Of a stretch of 64,000 bases of DNA, positions 34,043 through 41,059 are shown one piece after another. Source of the DNA: UBA11612 sp965228575 (GTDB lineage Bacteria; Pseudomonadota; Alphaproteobacteria; Rhodospirillales; Rhodospirillaceae). The stretch covers positions 1 to 64,000 of the forward strand of contig CBDDHW010000065.1 in the NCBI GenBank assembly GCA_965228575.1, in the 5' to 3' direction. Position numbers and translations under genes: made by a program. Position 1 is the first letter of the stretch. The number at the start of each line of letters is the position of its first letter. The notes beneath the pieces were generated by a model. That model ran no database searches. It saw nothing but the letters and a program-made list of their open reading frames with translations, and was not told the origin of the DNA.

Positions 34043-34516
34043 ATGCGGTGCCCTTATTGCGGTGGCCTGGATACTCAGGTGAAAGATTCTCGGCCGACCG
34101 AAGACAGCGCGGCTATTCGCCGCCGGCGCTCGTGCCCCGCGTGCGGTGCGCGCTTTACCACATTCGAGCGGATTCAGCTGCGCGATTTGACGGTTGTAAA
34201 GAAAAACGGCCAGCGCTCGCCCTTCGAGAGGGATAAGCTTGCGCGCTCGCTTCTCATTGCGTGCCGGAAGCGACCAGTTGAAGAAGAGCGCATTGAGCGG
34301 GTGGCCAATTCTATCCAGCGCCGCCTTGAAAGTATGGGCGAGGCCGACATTCCCTCCAGCGTGATTGGGGAAATGGTGATGGAAGCCCTCGAAGGCTTGG
34401 ACAAGGTGGCCTACGTCCGCTTTGCCTCGGTGTATAAGAATTTCCGCGAAGCCAAAGACTTTGAAAACTTTGTCGAAACGCTGGCGGACACCGATACGGC
34501 TGATTCGAACGGGTGA
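34043..34516 (+). CDS. nrdR: Transcriptional repressor NrdR
   Basis: Zinc-finger/ATP-cone repressor of ribonucleotide-reductase genes. The 157-residue protein has the zinc ribbon MRCPYCGGLDTQVKDSRP with its second pair SCPACGARFTTFERIQL, then an ATP cone beginning VVKKNGQRSPFERDKLARSL. Normal length. No NrdR-box search was possible. The stop overlaps the GTG start of ribD by 4 bp. Confidence 0.97.
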   Translation: MRCPYCGGLDTQVKDSRPTEDSAAIRRRRSCPACGARFTTFERIQLRDLTVVKKNGQRSPFERDKLARSLLIACRKRPVEEERIERVANSIQRRLESMGEADIPSSVIGEMVMEALEGLDKVAYVRFASVYKNFREAKDFENFVETLADTDTADSNG

Positions 34517-35616
34517 CCGTCTTGGCTTCCGTCGATCGGGAGTTCATGACCGGCGCCCTATCTCTTGCGGCGCGAAATCTTGGTGATACCTGGCCGAACC
34601 CCGCGGTGGGATGCGTCATTGTCAAAGACGTCGCGGTTGTTGGGCGCGGCTGGACACAGTCCGGCGGTCGGCCTCACGCGGAAACTGAAGCTCTGAAACG
34701 CGCAGGGAACGGGGCGAAAGGCGCGACGGCCTATGTCACCCTCGAACCCTGCAGTCATCACGGCCAAACACCGCCCTGTGCCGAAGCCTTAATTAAAGCG
34801 GGCGTTGCGCGGGTTGTTATTGCGGCCCTCGACAAAAACCCGGGCGTTGCCGGAAAAGGTGTGGAGAAACTCAAGGCGGCTGGAATTGAGGTTGATGTTG
34901 GAGTTTGCGAAACCGAAGCCAAAAAACTCAATGCAGGTTTTTTTCTGAACGTAGAGTCTCTTAGACCGCTTTTTGCACTTAAGTCCGCAACCACCTTGGA
35001 CGGGCGAATAGCGCTTGCCTCTGGAGAAAGTAAATGGATCACCGGCGAAAAAGCGCGGGCGGCGGCGCATGCTTTACGGGCTAGGTTTGATGCAGTTTTA
35101 GTGGGCTCGAATACGGTTCTGACAGACGATCCCGAGCTAACCTGCCGCATGCCGGGGTATTCTGGGCGGGCGAAGGTGCGGATTGTTTTGGACCGGCGCG
35201 GGCGAACGCCTGAAACTGCAAAACTCATAAAAACCGCGCGGGACATTCCGACGTGGATTGTCACGGCAAAGGGAACTGATTGCGCGGCTCTCGCGGCAAA
35301 AGGCGCAAAAATCCTTGAGGTTGAGGGATCCAACGACGCGAACTTTGCGGCGAAGGCCGCGGCAGCGCTTGCCAAAGAAGGGCTGACGCGGGTGATGATC
35401 GAAGGCGGGGCGGCGGTGGCCGCGTCGTTTTTGCAGGCCGATCTGATCGATGAAATTCTGTGGTTTCGTGCGGACGGCGTGATCGGGGCGGACGGTGCGG
35501 CGGGGATTGGACCCTTAGGATTAGGGAAAATGACCGATATGAGCGGCTTTCGGCGCGGTGACAGCCTGGTTTTTGGCTCTGATACGCTGGATTTTCTGGA
35601 CCGAGTGCGTGGTTAG
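34513..35616 (+). CDS. ribD: Bifunctional riboflavin deaminase/reductase RibD
   Basis: Performs deamination and then side-chain reduction in riboflavin synthesis. The N-terminal cytidine-deaminase-like domain (about 1-145) has the zinc site GGRPHAETEALKRAG and TLEPCSHHGQTPPCAEAL. The C-terminal reductase domain (about 150-365) has SATTLDGRIA, WITGEKARAAAHALRARFDAVLVGSNTVLTDDP and VMIEGGAAVAASFL. 367 residues, complete. It starts with GTG overlapping nrdR (GTGA), so the two are coupled. Confidence 0.96.
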   Translation: MTVLASVDREFMTGALSLAARNLGDTWPNPAVGCVIVKDVAVVGRGWTQSGGRPHAETEALKRAGNGAKGATAYVTLEPCSHHGQTPPCAEALIKAGVARVVIAALDKNPGVAGKGVEKLKAAGIEVDVGVCETEAKKLNAGFFLNVESLRPLFALKSATTLDGRIALASGESKWITGEKARAAAHALRARFDAVLVGSNTVLTDDPELTCRMPGYSGRAKVRIVLDRRGRTPETAKLIKTARDIPTWIVTAKGTDCAALAAKGAKILEVEGSNDANFAAKAAAALAKEGLTRVMIEGGAAVAASFLQADLIDEILWFRADGVIGADGAAGIGPLGLGKMTDMSGFRRGDSLVFGSDTLDFLDRVRG

Positions 35617-35701
35617 CGGCATGGTCCGCCTTGAGTTTTTGCATGGTCACGACCGCTTTTTGCACGGTGGGTGCATGGCTTTTGATCGCAAAGTGCACGG
35701 T
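35607..35701 (+). repeat. Phased GCAYGGY repeats between ribD and ribE
   Basis: The end of ribD and the 94-bp gap before ribE hold copies of GCATGGT, GCACGGT or GCATGGC at 35619, 35641, 35662, 35673 and 35695, plus a looser GCGTGGT at 35607. Start-to-start spacings are 22, 21, 11 and 22 bp, close to multiples of a DNA helical turn. They look like decaying 21/22-bp tandem repeats. A protein-binding array or RNA element is possible, but there is no direct evidence. No FMN riboswitch consensus was recognised here. Confidence 0.5.
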
Positions 35702-35710
35702 TAGGCAGCG

Positions 35711-36304
35711 ATGTTTACTGGTATCATCACCGATCTTGGAAAAATCACCGAGATCACCAAAGGCGAGACGGCGGTGCGGTTCAAAATCGAAACCGGATAC
35801 GCCACTGAGACCATCGAGATCGGCGCATCCATAGCCTGCAATGGATGTTGCTTGACGGTGACCGAAACGGGCTCCGATTGGTTCGCTGTTGAGGTCTCTC
35901 AGGAGACTCTCGACAAGACCACCCTCGGGTCCTGGAAAACGAGCGCCCGACTCAACTTAGAGCGCGCTCTTAAACTCGGTGATGAACTCGGCGGGCACCT
36001 GGTCTCCGGTCATGTGGATGGGGTCGGCACGGTCAAAAACATTCGCGAAGAGGAAGGCTCGAAACGCTATACCATCGCGCCGCCTGCGGAGCTTATGAAA
36101 TTCATCGCGCCAAAAGGCTCGGTGACTTTGGACGGCGTATCACTAACCGTGAACGAAGTGGACGGTGAGACATTCGGGGTTAACATCATTCCCCACACCC
36201 AAACCGTGACCACGTTTGGGGAGCTTAAGGCGGGCGATGCCGTGAACGTGGAAATCGACCTTCTGGCGCGCTATGTTGCCCGCCTCATGAGTCATGAAAA
36301 TTAA
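35711..36304 (+). CDS. ribE: Riboflavin synthase, alpha chain
   Basis: Dismutates two 6,7-dimethyl-8-ribityllumazines to riboflavin. The 197-residue protein is an internal duplication of two lumazine-binding barrels. Barrel 1 starts MFTGIITDLGKI and has IACNGCCLTVTETG; barrel 2 starts with HLVSGHVDGVGTV and has SVTLDGVSLTVNEVDG. Both copies are intact. The 3' end overlaps ribB by 11 bp. Confidence 0.97.
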   Translation: MFTGIITDLGKITEITKGETAVRFKIETGYATETIEIGASIACNGCCLTVTETGSDWFAVEVSQETLDKTTLGSWKTSARLNLERALKLGDELGGHLVSGHVDGVGTVKNIREEEGSKRYTIAPPAELMKFIAPKGSVTLDGVSLTVNEVDGETFGVNIIPHTQTVTTFGELKAGDAVNVEIDLLARYVARLMSHEN

Positions 36305-37449
36305 GGCCCGCGCCATGCCCGATACCACCGCGCAAAACCATAAAGACTTCAGCGAATTTCTCTCGCCGGTCGAGGAGATCATCGAGGACGCGCGCAATGG
36401 CCGCATGTTCATTTTGGTGGACGACCAAGACCGTGAGAATGAGGGCGATCTGATTATCCCTGCGCAAATGGCGACCCCCGATGTGGTGAACTTCATGGCC
36501 AAACATGGCCGCGGACTCATTTGTTTGTCGCTGCCGCGCGAGCGAGTGGAAAAACTCAAACTGCCGCTGCTCGCCTGCGCAAAACCAATCGCGACTGTCC
36601 ACGGCCTTCACGCTGTCCATTGAGGCGCGGGAAGGGGTGACCACGGGAATATCGGCTGCTGATCGCGCGCGGACTATTGCGGTTGCGATCGATCCGGCCT
36701 CGGCGCCGGACGATCTCGCCACACCCGGGCATGTGTTTCCGCTCATGGCGAAAGACGGCGGTGTACTGGTGCGAGCCGGACACACGGAAGCGGCGGTCGA
36801 TGTCGCCAAACTCGCCGGGCTGATTCCCGCGGGCGTGATCTGCGAGATTATGAATGACGACGGCACCATGGCGCGCATGCCGGACCTGATTAAGTTCGCG
36901 CAATATCACGGGCTTAAAATAGGCACCATTGCCGACCTGATTGCCTACCGGCGCACCAAAGAACGCCTTGTGCGTATGGAGGCCGAAGCGCCGTTCCGCT
37001 CGGAGATCGGCGGGCAATGGCTCTCGCGAGTTTATAAAGACAACATCACCGGCGACGAACAGCTCGTCTTGGTCAAAGGCAATGTGGACGGCCCCGAACC
37101 GGTCATGGTGCGCATGCATCACCTGAACTTATTGCCCGATGTTTTGGCCGACGCCCAATCCGTCCGCACCGGCGAGATGCAAAGCGCCATGCGCATGATC
37201 GCCGAGTATGGACGCGGGGTGATCGTGTTCTTTCGTGAGCCGCGCGGCGGGCTGACCGAGCGCATCCGCGCCAAAGCGCGCGGCGAAGATTCCGTTCGCC
37301 GTTTGGTGGACTACGGTGTGGGCGCGCAAATTCTTGTCGATCTCGGCGTACGCGATATGATTTTGCTGACCAATACCTCGAAACGCATTGTCGGCCTTGA
37401 AGGCTATGGCCTGAAGGTTGCGGACCAACGGGCGATTGAGAAGGGGTGA
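36294..37449 (+). pseudogene. ribB: 3,4-dihydroxy-2-butanone-4-phosphate synthase with degenerate cyclohydrolase-II-like domain (RibBX type), frame broken
   Basis: RibB turns ribulose 5-phosphate into the four-carbon precursor of lumazine. The N-terminal part has VDDQDRENEGDLIIPAQM and KHGRGLICLSLPRERVEKL. The frame then shifts: the expected TAFTLSIEAREGVTTGISAADRA and all that follows lie one base further on, to the stop at 37449. Skipping one base at about 36563-36580 restores about 384 codons. The C-terminal domain resembles GTP cyclohydrolase II but lacks the zinc cysteines (VRMHHLNLLPDVLADAQS where active enzymes have the CDCGEQL region). It matches the RibBX hybrids of alphaproteobacteria, so cyclohydrolase II must be encoded elsewhere. 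Confidence 0.88.
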
Positions 37450-37510
37450 ATAGAGACGTCCGTTGTCCGCGGAGCGAATTGGGAAAACTGGTTTGGGAGG
37501 GACAACTGAG

Positions 37511-37894
37511 ATGGACACATCGATTTTGATCGCCAAGCTCCTTGGCCCCGTGTTGTTGGTTGCCGCACTTTCAATGTTGGCGTCGCCGAGTCAAATACTC
37601 GCAATGGCCAGTGAGTTCTTAAAGAGCCATGCCTTAATTTTTCTCTCCGGCGTACTGACGATGGTTGGCGGTTTGGCCATTGTTAATGCGCACAATGTTT
37701 GGAGTGCGGATTGGCCGGTTATCATCACCGTGTTCGGTTGGGCCATGGTGATCGGCGGTGCGGTGCGGATGGGGTTGCCGAACGTTGTGCAAAGCATCGG
37801 CGCAAAGATGATGAACGGCGCAAATATGATACGCACCTTTGGAGTCATCTGGGCCGCCGTTGGCGCGTATCTGAGTTACGTCGGGTATTTTTAG
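37511..37894 (+). CDS. Uncharacterised four-helix membrane protein
   Basis: A 127-residue protein from the ATG at 37511 (RBS GGGAGGGACAACTGAG). Four hydrophobic segments are visible, about 10-28, 42-60, 68-88 and 104-125, with PVIITVFGWAMVIGGAVRMGLPN in the third. No signature motif is recognised. It is the first gene after ribB and the start of the accessory segment; co-transcription with ribB is possible (62 bp gap). Confidence 0.7.
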   Translation: MDTSILIAKLLGPVLLVAALSMLASPSQILAMASEFLKSHALIFLSGVLTMVGGLAIVNAHNVWSADWPVIITVFGWAMVIGGAVRMGLPNVVQSIGAKMMNGANMIRTFGVIWAAVGAYLSYVGYF

Positions 37895-37922
37895 CCCAAG
37901 TCCTACGCGGGGGCGTACAGCT

Positions 37923-38636
37923 CTAATAAGCTCTTTCGAATATACAGCCGGTGGACTCAGTATCGATCACGACAGATCCAGGTCGCCGCTTGTTTCGGGT
38001 GTATGTTATTCGCAGTAATGGGTCGTCCCACAACAGGGAGACGTTGCGGACCCTTTCTTGGGCAACTTGTCTACCGCTTCGATAGCAAGTGATTAACTGC
38101 TCTCCGAACAGTTGGGTCGAACCACCGCGTTGCTGAAAACCACCTTGTACGAGTCCGCTCGAACTCCGTGCGAAGGCCGGGTTGTGGTGCCGGTATTCAC
38201 AGGAAATGCTATACGCCGGTAACTTCAGGGTGCGTACCGCGCCGGTGTAGGTATCTGTGAAAGTTAGGGTTGGCCATGGCCCGGAGTGCACCGCGACGAC
38301 AGTTTTAGCACGAGGTATCTCAAATATGGTTGAACTGCGGTGGAAGCAGTTAACTGTCGACGATTGAATCCACTCACGATAACGGCGTTGCTGTCTCTCG
38401 CGGCGTAAGGTGCGTTGCTCACGGCGGTATTTGGAATCGCGCTTCCATCGGCCGGTATCGCGGTAACGCCGGTCTCCACGCCCGCGCTTTATAGTCGGAC
38501 CGTCATGATTGCTTTTGTATCGATCACTATTGGGTGAGGTGATGACGGTATGCTCTGCCGCACGCACGCTATGTGATTCGAGCGTTGCGATGCAACCCGC
38601 AAGTCCAAAGATAATACACCAGAGCAAACGCACCAT
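37923..38636 (-). CDS. Uncharacterised exported basic protein
   Basis: A 237-residue protein with a signal peptide (MVRLLWCIIFGLAGCIATLE, cleavage possibly after VRAAE). An Arg/Lys/Tyr-rich, probably disordered stretch (about 45-90, RRYRDTGRWKRDSKYRREQR) is followed by a folded domain with four cysteines (NCFHRS, ISCEYR, ITCYRS, GCIFERAY). No family is recognised. Base composition looks lower in G+C than the rib genes, which together with the lack of homology suggests recent acquisition. Confidence 0.65.
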   Translation of the reverse strand: MVRLLWCIIFGLAGCIATLESHSVRAAEHTVITSPNSDRYKSNHDGPTIKRGRGDRRYRDTGRWKRDSKYRREQRTLRRERQQRRYREWIQSSTVNCFHRSSTIFEIPRAKTVVAVHSGPWPTLTFTDTYTGAVRTLKLPAYSISCEYRHHNPAFARSSSGLVQGGFQQRGGSTQLFGEQLITCYRSGRQVAQERVRNVSLLWDDPLLRITYTRNKRRPGSVVIDTESTGCIFERAY

Positions 38637-38803
38637 TGGTCCATTGATCCCCTTTCACGGCAATCTCTCCGTACGGGGGAATTTGAGCGAAAATATGGCG
38701 TGAAAATGTTTAAACCTGATGCTGTCCAACTAGTATTTGCCGTTACTAACTTTGTTAGGCAAATTGTTGCTTGCATGAAATTGATGAACACGAGGAAGAG
38801 TAA

Positions 38804-39349
38804 ATGGCGCCCGATACGGAAGGCAGCGTTGTTGTTCAGTTGATGGGAATATTAGCTGATCTACTACCCTACTTAGTTGGTGGCGGATTGACTCTGGCTG
38901 GGGTGATTTTGCCTAGCGTCTGGACACGAAAATCACAAAAGCAAGAGTATTACCGCCGCAAGCTAGAAGAGCTTTTTACCGCTGTTACCGAGCTTACAAC
39001 AAAAACAGACCGAGTTGTTGAGCAAGCCATATTTTATATGGAAGACCGCGGATTTGAGTTGAAAGAATCTCACGACGCTTCGAATCGCTCTCAGATGGAA
39101 AGCGCAATAGCGATTGCGAATTTAACGTTCCCCGAGCTTTGCGAAGTGACGGAAGAACTTGTTGATACCGCTTCCAACGCCCGAAAACCACTAGTGGAAC
39201 TGCATGCGCTTCTACACGCTGGCCAACTAGACACGGATAAAAAGGAGGAATTCAAACGTCGATTTGAACACAATAGGAAGGAGCTTTGGTTGAAGTACGA
39301 CGCTTCACGAAAAGCAATCACAACTCATTCAGCGAAATTTAGACCCTGA
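38804..39349 (+). CDS. Uncharacterised membrane-anchored helical protein
   Basis: A 181-residue protein with a good ribosome-binding site (GAGGAAGAG) before the ATG. One N-terminal transmembrane segment (about 10-35, LMGILADLLPYLVGGGLTLAGVIL) is followed by a cytoplasmic all-helical region rich in Glu, Lys and Arg, with heptad-like spacing. No family is recognised. A 167-bp gap with promoters separates it from the divergent exported protein. This pair is A+T-richer than most of the window. Confidence 0.65.
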   Translation: MAPDTEGSVVVQLMGILADLLPYLVGGGLTLAGVILPSVWTRKSQKQEYYRRKLEELFTAVTELTTKTDRVVEQAIFYMEDRGFELKESHDASNRSQMESAIAIANLTFPELCEVTEELVDTASNARKPLVELHALLHAGQLDTDKKEEFKRRFEHNRKELWLKYDASRKAITTHSAKFRP

Positions 39350-39511
39350 CTCTTCGCGCTGAAACGTACTTCTCGAAAATTTAATATCGCTAACATTTCG
39401 CGTTAACTACTTTATTCTTGCTCCAACTGCGCGTTCTAGCAACTAAACGCTCAAATTCCGTTACCGTAAGAAGATGGTAAGCGGAGGCTCTCGAAGTTAC
39501 GTAGCGCGCAT

Positions 39512-40876
39512 CTAAACCGGTGCAAATTTTGCGGTAAAGTGCCTTAGCGCGGGCGGCTCGTGAACGATTTTGTATCCGGTCAGCTGATCTTTCATCTCGT
39601 TTACTGTTTCAAACACTTCAACGATGTAATCCGCATGTGATTGGGTGTACACGCGCCGCGGCATGGCGAGGCGCACGAGGTCGAGGGCGGCCGGTTTTTC
39701 GCTACCGTCCGGTTGACGCCCGAACATGATGGTTCCGATTTCGCAGGATCTGATGCCGCCGTATTCGTACAAAGCGACGGCGACAGACTGCCCTGGATAG
39801 GACAGGGGCGAGATATGCGAAAGCCAAGCCCGCGCATCGACAAAAACCGCGTGACCGCCCGCCGGTTTCACAACGGGAATGTTTAGAGCGTCGAGCCGCT
39901 CAGCAATGTATTCGTTGGTGCGTATGCGGTAGGCCAAATAATCTTCATCGATAATTTCCTCAAGCCCTTGGGCAATTGCCTCTAGGTCACGACCAGCCAA
40001 ACCGCCATAGGTGGGGAACCCTTCGGTGAGGATAAGCTGCGTTCTTGCCCGTTCCGCAAGTTGATCATCGTTGAGCGCCAGCCATCCGCCGATGTTGGCA
40101 AAGGCATCTTTCTTGGCGCTCATGGTCATACCATCGGCGCAGGCAAAAATTTTCCGCACAATGTCTTTGATGTTTGCGTCTTCAAAACCGGCTTCGCGTT
40201 TTTTGATAAAATAGGCGTTCTCGGCAAAGCGGCAGCCATCAATGATGAAAGGTTTGCTGTGGGCGCGGGCGATTTCAGCCGCGCTTTCGATGTTTGCAAG
40301 GCTCGCGGGCTGGCCGCCGCCGGCGTTGTTGGTGATGGTCATCATCACGCAGGGCACCGCGCCGCCATGCTCGGTGAGGAACGCATCTAGTTTCTTAAGA
40401 TCGATGTTGCCCTTAAAGGGATAGTCGAGGGTTGGGTCTTTGGCTTCCGGGATTTGCAAGTCGTGCGCCTCGGCGCCGGTGGCTTCAATGTTTCCCCGTG
40501 TGGTGTCGAAATGGGTATTGGAGGGAATGACTTTCCCCGCGCCGCCGATCAGCGAAAACAAAATCGCTTCCGCCGCGCGTCCCTGGTGAGTGGGGATGAT
40601 ATGCTTGAAGGGCATAAGGTCGCGCACTGCGGATTCAAACCGCTCAAAGGACGGCGAGCCCGCATAACTTTCATCGCCCGCCATAATCGCCGCCCATTGT
40701 TTGGTGCTCATGGCCGAGGTGCCGGAGTCCGTGAGGAGGTCGATGAGGACGTCGCGGGATTTGAGTTGAAAGAGATTGTAGTGAGCGTCTTTAAGAAGCT
40801 GCCTTCGTTCCTCAATCGTGGTGAGGCGAAGGGCTTCGACGGATTTGATGCGAAAAGGTTCGATGATGGTTTTCAT
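39512..40876 (-). CDS. tnaA: Tryptophanase
   Basis: PLP-dependent beta-eliminating lyase that splits tryptophan to indole, pyruvate and ammonia. The 454-residue protein has the family regions GDESYAGSPSFERF, PTHQGRAAEAILFS, ITNNAGGGQP, the PLP lysine in GMTMSAKKDAFANIGG (Lys 255/256), and the end LRHFTAKF. Tryptophanase is preferred to the sister enzyme tyrosine phenol-lyase because Ile380 (GIRSCEIGT) stands where phenol-lyase has its substrate-binding arginine, and EGFPTYGG matches tryptophanase. No tnaC leader or tnaB permease was found next to it. Confidence 0.88.
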   Translation of the reverse strand: MKTIIEPFRIKSVEALRLTTIEERRQLLKDAHYNLFQLKSRDVLIDLLTDSGTSAMSTKQWAAIMAGDESYAGSPSFERFESAVRDLMPFKHIIPTHQGRAAEAILFSLIGGAGKVIPSNTHFDTTRGNIEATGAEAHDLQIPEAKDPTLDYPFKGNIDLKKLDAFLTEHGGAVPCVMMTITNNAGGGQPASLANIESAAEIARAHSKPFIIDGCRFAENAYFIKKREAGFEDANIKDIVRKIFACADGMTMSAKKDAFANIGGWLALNDDQLAERARTQLILTEGFPTYGGLAGRDLEAIAQGLEEIIDEDYLAYRIRTNEYIAERLDALNIPVVKPAGGHAVFVDARAWLSHISPLSYPGQSVAVALYEYGGIRSCEIGTIMFGRQPDGSEKPAALDLVRLAMPRRVYTQSHADYIVEVFETVNEMKDQLTGYKIVHEPPALRHFTAKFAPV

Positions 40877-40883
40877 TTCGAGG

Positions 40884-40950
40884 CTCCTGATACGCCCCGA
40901 GATGAGACTGCGGGGCTAAACGCGCCGCGGTTGCCTGCCGTTTAAACGGC
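40884..40950 (-). promoter_or_regulatory. Leader hairpin and palindrome upstream of tnaA
   Basis: On the minus strand, just 5' of tnaA, three elements lie in order. The Shine-Dalgarno AGGAG is at 40888-40884. A hairpin precedes it, with GCCCCG (40916-40911 and its complement 40894-40899) around an 11-nt loop, close enough to affect ribosome access. Further upstream is a perfect 14-bp palindrome GCCGTTTAAACGGC (40937-40950), 61 bp before the start codon, a plausible operator. The binding protein is unknown. Confidence 0.45.
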
Positions 40951-41059
40951 CTGCCGCGCTCAGCGCCCGAAAAATCGCTTTTTGTTTATCGCAAAGTTAA
41001 ACCCGAGGGCAAGGGGGCTTTCACGTGAGCGGCGCCTCGACAATCGGCGGTCGATGCGT

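Noticed and set aside
34758..35375. 205-codon minus-strand open frame opposite ribD
   Set aside because: Ala/Ser-rich shadow of ribD without motifs.
35617..35710. FMN riboswitch upstream of ribE
   Set aside because: The conserved RFN core (GGGGTGAAATTCCC-like and related blocks) was not found here or elsewhere in the rib genes.
36294..37449. Programmed +1 frameshifting in ribB, glyA and the acylase
   Set aside because: No shared slippery codon, stop codon or stimulatory element is present at the three sites, and frameshifting is not known for these families.
39512..40876. Tyrosine phenol-lyase instead of tryptophanase
   Set aside because: The substrate-binding arginine of phenol-lyases is Ile380 here, and EGFPTYGG and LRHFTAK match tryptophanase better.
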